NCBI RefSeq assembly: GCF_001509405.1
Contig: NZ_CP011502.1
Location: forward strand, 1,488,001 to 1,552,000
Source of the DNA: Aeromicrobium erythreum
Lineage (GTDB): Bacteria; Actinomycetota; Actinomycetes; Propionibacteriales; Nocardioidaceae
Direction of reading: 5' to 3'
DNA length: 64,000 bases
This document shows, in pieces, positions 7,984-18,040 of the stretch. Below the pieces are notes generated by a model. The model ran no database searches. It saw nothing but the letters and a program-made list of their open reading frames with translations, and had not been told where the DNA came from. Every line of letters starts with the position of its first letter. Position 1 is the first letter of the stretch. The position numbers were made by a program, and so were the translations under genes.

Positions 7984-8044
7984 CGCGACGACCCGCCGTC
8001 TCGCGTCACCCTCCGTGCGCCATCATTGGCCGGGGGGTTTTTTC
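7981..8044 (+). terminator. ilvBNC attenuator hairpins
   Basis: The first hairpin pairs TGACGCGA at 7981-7988 with TCGCGTCA at 8001-8008 and includes the leader stop codon. The second pairs CCCTCCG (8009-8015) and GCCA (8019-8022) with TGGC (8027-8030) and CGGGGGG (8031-8037). Seven T residues follow at 8038-8044. The second structure looks like an intrinsic terminator placed about 95 bases before ilvB. The balance between the two would depend on ribosome stalling in the leader. Confidence 0.7.
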
Positions 8045-8139
8045 ATGCGAGGGGACAGGACGCCGGCCGGCGCCACGCCGGGGCCGACGAGCACGCAGCA
8101 CACCCACCGGGCACGACCAGACGAGATGAGGACGAAGCG

Positions 8140-9927
8140 ATGACGGAAGTGGTCACGAGGCCGAGCAGCGACACGCTGACGGGCGCCCAGAGCCTCGTCC
8201 GGTCGCTCGAGCACGCGGGTGTCGAGGTCATCTTCGGCATCCCCGGCGGCGCGATCCTGCCCGCCTACGACCCGCTGTTCGACTCGAGCATCCGCCACGT
8301 GCTGGTGCGTCACGAGCAGGGCGCGGGCCACGCGGCGCAGGGCTACGCGATGGTCACGGGCCGCGTCGGCGTGTGCATGGCCACCTCCGGCCCGGGCGCG
8401 ACGAACCTCGTCACCGCCATCGCCGACGCCTACATGGACTCCGTGCCGATCGTCGCGATCACCGGCCAGGTGTCGTCGAGCCTCATCGGCACCGACGGCT
8501 TCCAGGAGGCCGACATCCGCGGCATCACGATGCCGATCACCAAGCACAGCTACCTCGTGACCGACCCCGCCGACATCCCCACCGTCGTCGCCGAGGCGTT
8601 CCACATCGCCAGCACCGGCCGCCCCGGACCCGTGCTCGTCGACGTCGCGAAGGACGCGCTGCAGGCCACCACCACCTTCCACTGGCCGAACGAGCTCGCG
8701 CTGCCGGGCTACCGGCCCACCACGCGCCCCCATGGCAAGCAGGTGCGCGAGGCCGCACGCCTCATCGCCGCAGCGGAGCGGCCCGTCCTGTACGTGGGCG
8801 GCGGCGTGATCAAGGCCGACGCCGCGGCCGAGCTGGCCATGCTGGTCGAGCTCACCGGCATCCCCGTCGTCACCACGCTGATGGCGCGCGGCGCGTTCCC
8901 CGACAGCCACGAGCTGCACCTCGGCATGCCCGGCATGCACGGCACGGTCGCCGCCGTCGCCGCCCTGCAGAAGTCGGACCTGCTGATCTCGCTCGGCGCC
9001 CGCTTCGACGACCGCGTCACCGGACAGCTGGAGACCTTCGCGCCCGGCGCCAAGGTCATCCACGCCGACATCGACCCGGCCGAGATCGGCAAGAACCGCG
9101 AGGTCGACGTGCCGATCGTCGGCGACTGCCGCGAGGTCATCGCCGACCTCGTCGTCACGCTGCGCAAGCAGGCCGACGAGACCGGCACGAAGGGCGACTA
9201 CACGGCCTGGCGCCAGCAGATGCTCGCCGTCAAGGACAAGTTCCCGGTCGCGTACGACACGCCCGGCGAGGGTCTCGCGCCGCAGACCGTCATCGAGCGG
9301 ATCAGCGCCATCGCGGGCCCCGAGGCCACCTACGTGGCGGGCGTCGGACAGCACCAGATGTGGGCCACGCACTTCATCGACTTCGAGCGTCCCCGCCAGT
9401 GGCTGAACTCCGGTGGCGCCGGCACCATGGGCTACTCCGTGCCCGCCGCCATGGGCGCGCAGGTCGGGCTGCCCGGTTCCGTCGTGTGGGCCATCGACGG
9501 CGACGGCTGCTTCCAGATGACCAACCAGGAGCTCGCCACCTGCGCGCTCGAGGGCATCCCGATCAAGGTCGCCGTCATCAACAACTCCTCGCTCGGCATG
9601 GTGCGCCAGTGGCAGACCCTCTTCTACGAGGGCCGCTACTCCAACACCGACCTCAACACGGGCCCGGAGTCGATCGGCGCGCGCCGCATCCCCGACTTCG
9701 TCAAGCTCGCCGACGCCTACGGCTGCGTCGGTCTGCGCTGCGACAGCCCCGACCAGCTCGACGCCACCATCGAGCAGGCCATGGCCATCACCGACCGGCC
9801 CGTCGTCATCGACTTCGTGGTCGAGCGCGACGCCATGGTCTGGCCGATGGTGGCCGCCGGCACCAGCAACGACGACATCAAGATCGCGCGCGACCTCGCG
9901 CCCGAGTGGGAGGACGAGGACCTGTGA
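8140..9927 (+). CDS. ilvB: acetolactate synthase large subunit
   Basis: 595 aa from the ATG at 8140, with GAGGA about eight bases upstream. The open frame extends back to a TTG inside the attenuator, which is not credible. This is the thiamine-diphosphate enzyme that condenses pyruvate with pyruvate or 2-oxobutyrate, the first common step of branched-chain synthesis. Visible landmarks are [10 protein letters not shown] and the [14 protein letters not shown] segment with the catalytic Glu, the FAD/quinone-oxidase-like middle domain, and the C-terminal [12 protein letters not shown] thiamine-binding motif ending near [13 protein letters not shown]. It forms an operon with ilvN 31 bases downstream and with ilvC. 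Confidence 0.97.
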   Translation: MTEVVTRPSSDTLTGAQSLVRSLEHAGVEVIFGIPGGAILPAYDPLFDSSIRHVLVRHEQGAGHAAQGYAMVTGRVGVCMATSGPGATNLVTAIADAYMDSVPIVAITGQVSSSLIGTDGFQEADIRGITMPITKHSYLVTDPADIPTVVAEAFHIASTGRPGPVLVDVAKDALQATTTFHWPNELALPGYRPTTRPHGKQVREAARLIAAAERPVLYVGGGVIKADAAAELAMLVELTGIPVVTTLMARGAFPDSHELHLGMPGMHGTVAAVAALQKSDLLISLGARFDDRVTGQLETFAPGAKVIHADIDPAEIGKNREVDVPIVGDCREVIADLVVTLRKQADETGTKGDYTAWRQQMLAVKDKFPVAYDTPGEGLAPQTVIERISAIAGPEATYVAGVGQHQMWATHFIDFERPRQWLNSGGAGTMGYSVPAAMGAQVGLPGSVVWAIDGDGCFQMTNQELATCALEGIPIKVAVINNSSLGMVRQWQTLFYEGRYSNTDLNTGPESIGARRIPDFVKLADAYGCVGLRCDSPDQLDATIEQAMAITDRPVVIDFVVERDAMVWPMVAAGTSNDDIKIARDLAPEWEDEDL

Positions 9928-11642
<1,715 letters not shown>

Positions 11643-11650
11643 GACCCACG

Positions 11651-11679
11651 AAGGCCCCCGTCCACCGGACGGGGGCCTT
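11651..11679 (+). terminator. terminator after ilvC
   Basis: A perfect 13-base stem, AAGGCCCCCGTCC and its complement, with a three-base ACC loop. It separates ilvBNC from the thiamine operon. There is no long T tract. Confidence 0.85.
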
Positions 11680-11695
11680 CGCTATGGTCGACGTG

Positions 11696-11765
11696 TCCGG
11701 GGTGCCCCGCAGGGGCTGAGATGACACCCGCCGAACCTGATCCGGTTAGCACCGGCGCGAGGGAG
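11696..11765 (+). promoter_or_regulatory. TPP riboswitch (THI element)
   Basis: The conserved pieces appear in order: GGGGTGC, GGCTGAGA, CACCC, GAACCTGATC, GGTTAG, ACCGGCG and AGGGA. This aptamer binds thiamine diphosphate and lowers expression of thiamine genes. The last piece lies only a few bases before the thiM ATG at 11770, so control of translation start is the likely mode (inference). Confidence 0.97.
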
Positions 11766-11769
11766 ACAC

Positions 11770-12561
11770 ATGGATCCGACGTCTGCCGTCACGACGGCCC
11801 TGCGCGAGCGCAGCCCGCTCGTGCAGTGCCTCACCAACTACGTCTCGATGGACCTGGCAGCCAACGTGCTGTCGGCCGCGGGCGCGTCGCCCGCGATGGT
11901 CCACGACCCCCACGAGTCCGCCGACATGGCGGCGCTCGCCGACGCCGTCTGCGTCAACATCGGCACCCCGTCGCCGTCGTGGGCCGACGGCATGCGCCTG
12001 GCCGCCGAGCGGGCGCAGGTCGACGCCACGCCCTGGGTGCTCGACCCCGTCGCCGTGGGCGCGACGGCATACCGCCGCGAGCTCGTCGTCGACCTCCTGC
12101 AGCTGCGGCCCACCGTGGTGCGGGGCAACGCGGGGGAGGTGCTGGCTCTCGCCGGCGCCGTCGGCGGCTCGCGAGGCGTCGACAGCCTCGCCGCGTCGCA
12201 CGACGCGCACGACGCGGCCGCGCTCGTCGCCCGCGAGCACGGGTGCGTCGTCGTGGTGAGTGGCGAGGTCGACGTCGTGACCGACGGCGACCGCACGCTC
12301 CACGTGGTCGGCGGGCACCGGTGGATGCCGATGATCACCGCGCTCGGCTGCTCCTCGAGCGCCCTCGTCGCGGCGGCCTGCGCGGTCGTCGACGACCCGC
12401 TCGATGCGGCTGCGGGAGCCATGGGACTGCTGGCTGCTGCGGGCACGTCGGCCGCCGCGGTCGCACAGGGTCCGGCCAGCCTGCGGGTCGCGCTCGTCGA
12501 CCGGCTGGCCGACCCCGACGGGCTCGAGCTCGTCGGGCGCGTCCGTCCGGTGCCGGCATGA
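11770..12561 (+). CDS. thiM: hydroxyethylthiazole kinase
   Basis: 263 aa. ThiM phosphorylates 4-methyl-5-(2-hydroxyethyl)thiazole in thiamine salvage. Family motifs are LTNYVSMDLAAN (21-32), LDPVAVGAT (91-99) and RGNAGEVLAL (118-127). The anion-hole region is ITALGCSSSAL with Cys194; the family usually has GTGC, so the first residues differ slightly. The ATG lies directly behind the TPP riboswitch. The gene overlaps thiE by an ATGA. Confidence 0.95.
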   Translation: MDPTSAVTTALRERSPLVQCLTNYVSMDLAANVLSAAGASPAMVHDPHESADMAALADAVCVNIGTPSPSWADGMRLAAERAQVDATPWVLDPVAVGATAYRRELVVDLLQLRPTVVRGNAGEVLALAGAVGGSRGVDSLAASHDAHDAAALVAREHGCVVVVSGEVDVVTDGDRTLHVVGGHRWMPMITALGCSSSALVAAACAVVDDPLDAAAGAMGLLAAAGTSAAAVAQGPASLRVALVDRLADPDGLELVGRVRPVPA

Positions 12562-13211
12562 GCGGCGTCCCCGACCTGCGCCTCTACCTCGTGACCGACC
12601 CGTCCTTCGGCGCCGACCTGCGTCGCGTGGTCGTCCCCGCGGTCGAGGGTGGCGTCACCTGCGTGCAGGTCCGCGACAAGCAGGCCACCCCGGCCGAGGT
12701 CGAGGCCCAGGTCAAGCTGCTGCGCGACGCCCTCGTCGGCTCGGGGGTGCCCGTGCTCGCGAACGACCACGTCGTCCCGGGGGCCGACGGGGTGCACGGC
12801 GGTCGCGCGGACGCGCACCCCACGGTGCTGCGGTCGGCGGCCGGTCCCGACGCGGTCGTCGGCTGGTCGGTCGACACCCTCGCGCAGCTCGACGACGCGT
12901 CGGCCCTCGCCGCGTGCACCTACCTCGCGGTGAGCCCCGTCCACGACACGCCGACGAAGCACGACACGGCACCGGCCTTCGGCCTCGCCGGCGTGGCCTC
13001 GGTGACGGCACGGGTCGGCGGACGGCTGCCGGTCGTCGGCATCGGTGGCCTCGACGAGACCACGGCCGGCCCGGCCGTGCGGGCCGGCCTCGACGGCGTG
13101 GCCGTGGTGCGTGCGGTCGGCGCCGACCCCGACCCGCGTGCGGCCGCCGCCCGGCTGCGTCGGGTCGTCGACGTCGCACTCGCAGCCCGACGCGAGGACG
13201 TGTCGGCATGA
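12558..13211 (+). CDS. thiE: thiamine-phosphate synthase
   Basis: 217 aa from the ATG overlapping the thiM stop. ThiE joins hydroxymethylpyrimidine diphosphate to thiazole phosphate. The TIM-barrel landmarks are visible: [23 protein letters not shown], the [12 protein letters not shown] loop and VVGIGGL. The frame overlaps thiD by an ATGA, so translation is coupled. Confidence 0.95.
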   Translation: MSGVPDLRLYLVTDPSFGADLRRVVVPAVEGGVTCVQVRDKQATPAEVEAQVKLLRDALVGSGVPVLANDHVVPGADGVHGGRADAHPTVLRSAAGPDAVVGWSVDTLAQLDDASALAACTYLAVSPVHDTPTKHDTAPAFGLAGVASVTARVGGRLPVVGIGGLDETTAGPAVRAGLDGVAVVRAVGADPDPRAAAARLRRVVDVALAARREDVSA

Positions 13212-14011
13212 CGGGTCGCGAGCCGGTGGTGCTCACCGTCGCAGGCTCCGACCCGTCGGGGGGAGCCGGGATCCAGGCCGACCTCAAGACGGCCACGGCG
13301 CTCGGCGCGTACGCGGCGACCGTCGTCACCGCCGTGACGGTGCAGGACACGACCGGGGTCCGCGCCGTGCACGAGGTGCCGCTCGACGTCGTCCGCGGCC
13401 AGCTCGAGGTCGTCCTCGAGGACCTCGACGTCCGGGCGGTCAAGGTCGGCATGCTGGGCTCGCCGGCGTTGGTCGAGCTGGTCGCCGAGCTTCTCGCCGA
13501 CGTGCCCGCGCTCGTCGTGGACCCCGTGATGGTCTCGACGTCGGGCCACCGGCTGCTGCCGCGGGACGCCGAGGCGGCCCTGCGCGACCTCCTCCTCCCG
13601 AGCGCGACGCTGGTGACGCCGAACCTGCCGGAGGCCTCCGTGCTCACGGGCCTCGCCGCGCAGACCGACCCCGGCGAGCTGGGGCGGGCACTGCTCGCGC
13701 TGGAGCCTGGTGCCGTCCTGCTCAAGGGCGGTCACGGCGACGGTCCGGCGAGCGACGACCTGCTGGTCGACCGTCGCGGCAGCACGTGGTTCCGGGCGCC
13801 CCGGATCGACACGCCCCACACCCACGGCACGGGATGCACGCTCTCGGCCGCGGTCGCGACGCGGCTGGCCCTGGGCGACCCGCTGGCCGACGCCGTCGGG
13901 GCCGCCAAGGCCTACCTCGGCGAGGCGCTCGCGTCCGGCGCGGCCCGCCAGGTCGGTCGCGGCCGTGGTCCCGTCGACCACCTCGTCCGGCTCCGGGAGA
14001 CGACGGCATGA
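13208..14011 (+). CDS. thiD: hydroxymethylpyrimidine (phosphate) kinase
   Basis: 267 aa. ThiD phosphorylates HMP and HMP-phosphate to the diphosphate used by ThiE. The ribokinase-fold motifs are [18 protein letters not shown] near the start, VTPNLPEA in the middle and [16 protein letters not shown] toward the end with the catalytic Cys. It overlaps both thiE and tenA by ATGA. Confidence 0.95.
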   Translation: MTGREPVVLTVAGSDPSGGAGIQADLKTATALGAYAATVVTAVTVQDTTGVRAVHEVPLDVVRGQLEVVLEDLDVRAVKVGMLGSPALVELVAELLADVPALVVDPVMVSTSGHRLLPRDAEAALRDLLLPSATLVTPNLPEASVLTGLAAQTDPGELGRALLALEPGAVLLKGGHGDGPASDDLLVDRRGSTWFRAPRIDTPHTHGTGCTLSAAVATRLALGDPLADAVGAAKAYLGEALASGAARQVGRGRGPVDHLVRLRETTA

Positions 14012-14670
14012 CGACCGCGTTCTCCGCACGGGCCTGGGCGCACGTGGCCGACCGCTACGCCGACGTCTGTCGCCACCCGTTCGTCACCGGCCTGGCCGGC
14101 GGCACGCTGCCCGACGCCGTCTTCGCCCACTACCTGGCCGACGACGCGCACTACCTCGTCGGCTACGCCCGCACCCTCGCGCGCATCGCGTCGCGCCTGC
14201 CCGACGTCGACGACGTCGGTGCGTGGGCCGGCTTCGCCGCCGGTGCCGTCGAGGCCGAGCGCTCGCTGCACGTGGGTGAGCTCGCCCGGCGCGGCGTCGA
14301 GCCGGCCACGCACGTCCCGACCAGCGCGTGCCGCGACTACGTCGACGCGCTCGCCCGTCATGCCGAGGAGTCGCCGGTCGAGGTCGCGGTGGCGGCGGTC
14401 CTGCCGTGCTTCCGGGTGTACGCCGAGGTCGGGCGGCACCTCGCGTCGACCGCGGGCGACCTGGACGCCCATCCCTACGGCGCGTGGATCGCCACGTACG
14501 ACGACCCCGCCTTCGAGGCGTCGGTCGCCCGGGCCGAGGCGACGGCCGACCGGCTCGCCGCCGACAGCCGGTACGTCGCCGAGATGCTCGAGGCGTACGC
14601 GGACGCGACCGACCGCGAGTGGCACTTCTGGGACGCCTCGTGGCGCGCCCCCGACGGGACTAGGCGATGA
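14008..14670 (+). CDS. tenA: TenA family thiaminase II / aminopyrimidine hydrolase
   Basis: 220 aa, typical length. TenA hydrolyses aminomethylpyrimidine products of thiamine breakdown and feeds the HMP pool. Likely active residues are Asp46 (YLADDAHYL), Cys134 (LPCFRVYAEVG) and Glu204 (REWHFWDASW), the set seen in catalytically active TenA_C proteins. It completes the riboswitch-led operon thiM-thiE-thiD-tenA, which is a salvage module because no thiC or thiG is in view. It overlaps the convergent MocR gene by 11 bases at the 3' ends. Confidence 0.92.
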   Translation: MTTAFSARAWAHVADRYADVCRHPFVTGLAGGTLPDAVFAHYLADDAHYLVGYARTLARIASRLPDVDDVGAWAGFAAGAVEAERSLHVGELARRGVEPATHVPTSACRDYVDALARHAEESPVEVAVAAVLPCFRVYAEVGRHLASTAGDLDAHPYGAWIATYDDPAFEASVARAEATADRLAADSRYVAEMLEAYADATDREWHFWDASWRAPDGTRR

Positions 14671-16090
14671 GGTCGACGGCCGGCCCGGCGGTGTGGCAAC
14701 GCCGCCCCGACACCACGACCGACCACGCACGCGCGAGCCGCTCGACGGCCTCGACGCCGACGTGCTCGGGGGCGGTGCACGGCAGGCGCAGACGACGTTC
14801 GCCGGCGCTCGGTGCGCCGAGCGTGAACCGCGGGCCGGGCGTGAGGTGCAGCCCCTCCTGCGCCGCCGCGGCCACGAGCAGGCTCGACGAGCGGCTCGGC
14901 AGGCCGACCCACAGGTTCGGCCCGCCCGGGGGCACCGGGACCTCCCAGTCGGGCAGCCGCTCGCTCAGCGCGCCGACCAGCGCCGCCCGCTGACCGCGCA
15001 ACCGGGCGACGGTCTCCTCGAAGAGGTGCGTGTGGTGCCGCAGGACCTCCGCGGCCACCAGCTGGTCGAACGCAGCGGTCCCGAGGTCGTGACGCATGCG
15101 CGACTGCAGCAGCGCGGTGACGTGGCGCCGCGGAGCGCGGATCCAGCCGATCCGCAGGCCGCCCCACAGCACCTTCGACAGGGAGTCGACGACGATCGCG
15201 TCGGGGTCGTGGGCGGCGTACGACGTCGGCAGTCCGTCGCCGGAGAGGTCCAGGCGACGCATCGACTCGTCGACGACCGTCAGCACGTCGTGCCGTCGCA
15301 GCGTCCGGGCGAGCCGCAGCCGCGTGCCCTCCGGCATGACCGCACCGGTCGGGTTGTGGAAGTCGGGGATCAGGTACGCGGCGTCGACGTGCGGGGCCTT
15401 CGTGCTCGCCGCCTCCAGGTCCCACGGGTCGTCACCGATCGGCAGGGGAGCGGTCCGGTAGCCGAACCCGGTCAGCGACTCGACCCCGTGCGGGTACGAC
15501 GTGCCCTCGACGAGGAGTCCGGCCCCGGGTCGACCGAACGTGCGCCCCACCAGCGAGATCGCGCCCTGGGCGCCGTTGGTGACGATGATCTGGTCCGGGT
15601 CGGTCGGGATGCCCGCCCGGGCGTACTCGGCGGCGACGAGCTCGCGCAGGGCGGGAAGGCCGTCGGGCAGGTAGCCGGTGGTCGTGAGCAGCGACGGCAG
15701 CTGCTCCGCCGCCGCCTGGAAGGCACGGGTGAGCCCGGAGGGCCCGGTCGGTGCCGAGAACGTCATCGCGATGGTGTCGGGGTCGTCGGGGTCGACGATC
15801 AGGCTGCTCGCGGTGGCCGACGTGGTGGGCACCCTCAGCACGCTGCCGCTGCCCTGGCGCGAGTGCAGGACCCCGCGGCGGCGCAGCTCGTCGTACGCCC
15901 GCGTCGTGGTGGTGCGGCTCAGGCCCATCGCCTGGGCCAGGGCGCGCTCGCTCGGCAGCCGGGTGCCGTCGAGCAGTCGACCGTCGACGACGAGCAGGCG
16001 GATGCTGTCGGCGAGCGTGCGGTACGCGGGACCGTCGGGGAGCGTGCCGATCAGCGCCGCGAGCCGGAAGGCGGAGGTACGGGGGTCCAC
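14660..16090 (-). CDS. MocR-type PLP-dependent regulator (YczR-like)
   Basis: 476 aa from the GTG at 16090, chosen because a CATGCT -10-like box lies six bases upstream and because an upstream extension would cross the operators. A GntR winged helix occupies about 15-85 (LPSERALAQAMGLSRTTTTRAYDELRRRG). A class I aminotransferase-like domain follows, with NPTG in DFHNPTGAVMPEG and SLSKVLWGGLRIG carrying the PLP lysine. MocR proteins of the YczR subgroup are known to be divergent from yczE-type membrane genes, exactly as here. It probably controls the divergent genes in response to PLP or an amino compound (inference). Confidence 0.88.
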   Translation of the reverse strand: MDPRTSAFRLAALIGTLPDGPAYRTLADSIRLLVVDGRLLDGTRLPSERALAQAMGLSRTTTTRAYDELRRRGVLHSRQGSGSVLRVPTTSATASSLIVDPDDPDTIAMTFSAPTGPSGLTRAFQAAAEQLPSLLTTTGYLPDGLPALRELVAAEYARAGIPTDPDQIIVTNGAQGAISLVGRTFGRPGAGLLVEGTSYPHGVESLTGFGYRTAPLPIGDDPWDLEAASTKAPHVDAAYLIPDFHNPTGAVMPEGTRLRLARTLRRHDVLTVVDESMRRLDLSGDGLPTSYAAHDPDAIVVDSLSKVLWGGLRIGWIRAPRRHVTALLQSRMRHDLGTAAFDQLVAAEVLRHHTHLFEETVARLRGQRAALVGALSERLPDWEVPVPPGGPNLWVGLPSRSSSLLVAAAAQEGLHLTPGPRFTLGAPSAGERRLRLPCTAPEHVGVEAVERLARAWSVVVSGRRCHTAGPAVDLIA

Positions 16091-16127
16091 GCGCCCAGCA
16101 TGCCGCCTCAATGGACCCGGGCGAAAG

Positions 16128-16172
16128 GGCCACTTCAGCCGAAGTGGCCGCAGCCACCGTGTCTGAAGTGGC
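16128..16172. promoter_or_regulatory. MocR operator, three GAAGTGGC boxes
   Basis: GGCCACTTC at 16128-16136 and GAAGTGGCC at 16141-16149 form a perfect 9-base inverted repeat. A third, direct GAAGTGGC is at 16165-16172. The AGTGG core matches the known MocR/PdxR-type sites. Three boxes, two of them in the same orientation, suit a MocR dimer that rearranges on ligand binding. They lie between the regulator and the divergent small ORF and yczE-like gene. Confidence 0.75.
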
Positions 16173-16210
16173 TCTGTCGCACGAGGCCACCCGGGCTCGA
16201 CCCTGGTCCC

Positions 16211-16351
16211 ATGCTCCTCGTCCTCCTGCTGCTCCTGGCGTGCGTGCCGTCGGGGCTCGGTCTGCGCGCCGTGTCCCGCGACGGCTACGGCATGCGTCCG
16301 CCCCCGGCCTCGCGCCACGACCAGGAGGGGACGCGCACATGGCCGCGATGA
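16211..16351 (+). CDS. small one-helix membrane protein upstream of yczE-like gene
   Basis: 46 aa. A hydrophobic stretch (MLLVLLLLLACVP) is followed by a polar tail with DGYGMRPPPASRHD. Tails of the form D-G-Y-G-x-R-P-P-P-x-S are, as far as I recall, seen in other small actinobacterial membrane proteins. The ATG lies six bases behind a weak -10-like GACCCT just downstream of the MocR boxes. Its 3' end overlaps the yczE-like start by 13 bases in another frame, so the two may be translated together. No function is known to me. Confidence 0.55.
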   Translation: MLLVLLLLLACVPSGLGLRAVSRDGYGMRPPPASRHDQEGTRTWPR

Positions 16352-16959
16352 CCCGCCGCCTCGCCCAGCTCGTCCTCGGCCTGTGGCTCTACGGCGCCAC
16401 CATGGCGCTGATGGTGGAGTCCGGGCTCGGCCTCGACCCCTGGGACGTGTTCCACGAGGGACTGACCCACCACCTGCCGCTGACCTTCGGGCAGGTCGTG
16501 ATCCTGGTCGGTGCCGTCGTGCTGCTCCTCTGGGTGCCGCTGCGCCAGCGCCTCGGCATCGGCACCGTGCTCAACGTGCTGCTCGTCGGTGTCGCGGTCG
16601 ACGTCACGCTCGCGTGGCTGCCCACGCCCGACCACCTCGCCATCCAGGTGGCCTTCCTGCTGCTCGGCGTCGTGGGCAACGGCCTGGCCGGCGCGCTCTA
16701 CATCGGCGCCGACCTCGGGACCGGCCCGCGCGACGGGCTCTGGACCGGGCTCGTGCGTCGCACGGGCCGCAGTGTGCGGCTGGTGCGCACGGCACTGGAG
16801 CTGACCGTGCTCCTCGTGGGCTTCGCGCTCGGGGGGACCGTGGGGATCGGCACCGTGGTCTACGCCCTCGTGATCGGGCCCGTCGTGCAGATGTTCCTGC
16901 CGCTGGTGCAGGTGCGCCGCGTCCGCGAGCCTCGCGGGCTCAGCGTCGCGTCGCGATGA
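16339..16959 (+). CDS. YczE/YitT-type integral membrane protein
   Basis: 206 aa. An AGGAGG site at 16323 sets the start. Five or six hydrophobic segments alternate with short loops. Diagnostic stretches are VESGLGLDPWDVFHEGL near residues 20-40 and GADLGTGPRDGLWTGLVRRTG near 130. These match the YczE group paired with MocR/YczR regulators. The transport or signalling role is not established. The last 20 bases overlap the convergent methyltransferase gene. Confidence 0.85.
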   Translation: MAAMTRRLAQLVLGLWLYGATMALMVESGLGLDPWDVFHEGLTHHLPLTFGQVVILVGAVVLLLWVPLRQRLGIGTVLNVLLVGVAVDVTLAWLPTPDHLAIQVAFLLLGVVGNGLAGALYIGADLGTGPRDGLWTGLVRRTGRSVRLVRTALELTVLLVGFALGGTVGIGTVVYALVIGPVVQMFLPLVQVRRVREPRGLSVASR

Positions 16960-17503
16960 CGAGGGACGCACCCTCGTCGATGAGCAGCTCCACCGCGGCG
17001 AAGCGCTCGTCGGTGAGCCACTGCTCGCGCACCACGTCGACCTGGCCGTCGACGATCGGCGGCCAGTGGACGGACGGGACGAAGTCGTCGAGGACCGCGA
17101 TGCCGCCCGGCTCGAGGAGGTTCGCGAGGACGTCGATCTGCTCCATGACCTCGCGGACGTCGACGAACAGCAGGGAGAACGGGGCGTGCTCCTCGAGCGC
17201 CGACCAGTCGCCCGCCACGATCTCGACGTTGTCGACGTCGGCGAAGATCTGCTGCACGTCGCCGGCGAGCGAGGGGTCGAGCTCGGCGCTCACGATGCGC
17301 GCCTCCTTGCGGGCACCGCTGGAGAGCCACGCGGAGCCCACGCCCGTGCCGGTGCCGAGCTCGGCCAGCGTGCCGGCGCGCGAGGCGGCGAGCGCGGCCA
17401 GGAGCCGGCCGGTCTCGTGCCGCGTCGAGGTGATGAACCCTCGCTGTCGCGCAAGATCGAGGGACCGGGCGACGAGGTCGGGGATCTCCGCAGGCGCACT
17501 CAC
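16940..17503 (-). CDS. class I SAM-dependent methyltransferase, O-methyltransferase-like
   Basis: 187 aa. The SAM-binding motif is LAELGTGTGVGSAWL (46-60), followed by an acidic strand end (VSAELD) and a GDWSAL segment. FVDVREVMEQID and GGIAVLDDFVPS resemble the metal-binding loop of caffeoyl-CoA-type O-methyltransferases. The protein is short and lacks the usual N-terminal extension. The substrate is unknown. It stands alone, converging on the yczE-like gene. Confidence 0.8.
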   Translation of the reverse strand: MSAPAEIPDLVARSLDLARQRGFITSTRHETGRLLAALAASRAGTLAELGTGTGVGSAWLSSGARKEARIVSAELDPSLAGDVQQIFADVDNVEIVAGDWSALEEHAPFSLLFVDVREVMEQIDVLANLLEPGGIAVLDDFVPSVHWPPIVDGQVDVVREQWLTDERFAAVELLIDEGASLVIATRR

Positions 17504-17617
17504 CCGGTCAGTGTGTCACCGCCGTCACGTCGCCCCAGCGGCGACGTCTCACCGACCGAGACACACCGCACGGCGCTCCCGACGCGGCGACGGACGGCGG
17601 GTAGGGTGGTCGACATC

Positions 17618-17665
17618 ATGCGGAAGCAGCTCGTAGTCATCGCTTGCCGCGGCGGGGCCTCCTAG
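17618..17665 (+). CDS. branched-chain amino acid leader peptide
   Basis: 15 codons reading MRKQLVVIACRGGAS. A Leu-Val-Val-Ile run lies in the middle, encoded partly by the less common codons GTA and GCT. The ATG is ten bases behind a TAGGGT -10 box, so the mRNA has almost no 5' leader. The stop codon lies inside a strong hairpin (17648-17686). This is the pattern of a peptide that senses Leu/Val/Ile supply. The downstream target is either the small ORF at 17882 or leuB 375 bases away. Confidence 0.6.
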   Translation: MRKQLVVIACRGGAS

Positions 17666-17686
17666 GGCCACACCCTGCCGCGGAGT
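17648..17686 (+). promoter_or_regulatory. leader hairpin
   Basis: CCGCGGCGGGG pairs with CCCTGCCGCGG over 11 positions with one G-U wobble. The loop holds the leader stop codon and a smaller GGCC/GGCC pair. Confidence 0.55.
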
Positions 17687-17881
17687 CCAGGCGTTGGCCC
17701 GACCGTTCCGCAGCAGGTCAGCTTCATCTCTCGTCGGGACCACGACCTGGTCCCCTCTCCTGAACCATCCGGTCATCACCGGGTGACACGACCTCCTGGA
17801 GCCGTCGGGTCGGTGCTGTGCCCGCACCGTCCAGCGTCCGTCACTCGACGGACCGACCCTCGCACCACCTCAGGAGAGACC

Positions 17882-17977
17882 ATGAACACCTACCCGATCG
17901 AGTGGGGACCCGCCCACCTGCGCGACGACGCCGTGACGCCCGCCGTGGAGCCGGCCGAGCGCCCGGACGACAACTGA
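17882..17977 (+). CDS. 31-residue small protein of unknown function
   Basis: A 31-codon ORF that begins MNTYPIEWGPAHLRDD and ends in an acidic, proline-rich tail. AGGAGA lies five bases before the ATG, one of the better ribosome sites in this window. It follows the leader peptide and hairpins and ends 63 bases before leuB. It has no signal peptide or membrane segment and matches no family I know. It could be a real small protein or a second upstream ORF that couples attenuation to leuB. Confidence 0.45.
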   Translation: MNTYPIEWGPAHLRDDAVTPAVEPAERPDDN

Positions 17978-18009
17978 GAGCGTCCATCGAGTGAGACCGC
18001 GGTTTCAGA

Positions 18010-18033
18010 TCCTGAGACCGCGCCTCCTAGGAT
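18010..18033 (+). promoter_or_regulatory. leuB promoter with TGAGACCGCG repeats
   Basis: TGAGACCGCG occurs twice, at about 17991-18000 and 18013-18022. It is followed by the -10 box TAGGAT at 18028-18033, seven bases before the leuB ATG. The repeats could bind an IclR-type regulator such as LtbR/NdgR, which controls leu genes in other actinobacteria. That link is inference. Confidence 0.45.
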
Positions 18034-18040
18034 GAGCCTC

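Larger units (their letters stand above)
17504..17881 (+). other. leader region upstream of the small ORF and leuB
   Basis: About 380 bases. They hold a TAGGGT -10 box (17602-17607), a 15-codon leader peptide, and a run of hairpins: 17648-17686 (11 pairs, one wobble), 17736-17754 (GGGACCA and its complement) and 17836-17853 (GTCCGTC and its complement). No T-tailed terminator is obvious. The layout suggests attenuation, with the hairpins as candidate antiterminator and terminator parts. Confidence 0.5.
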
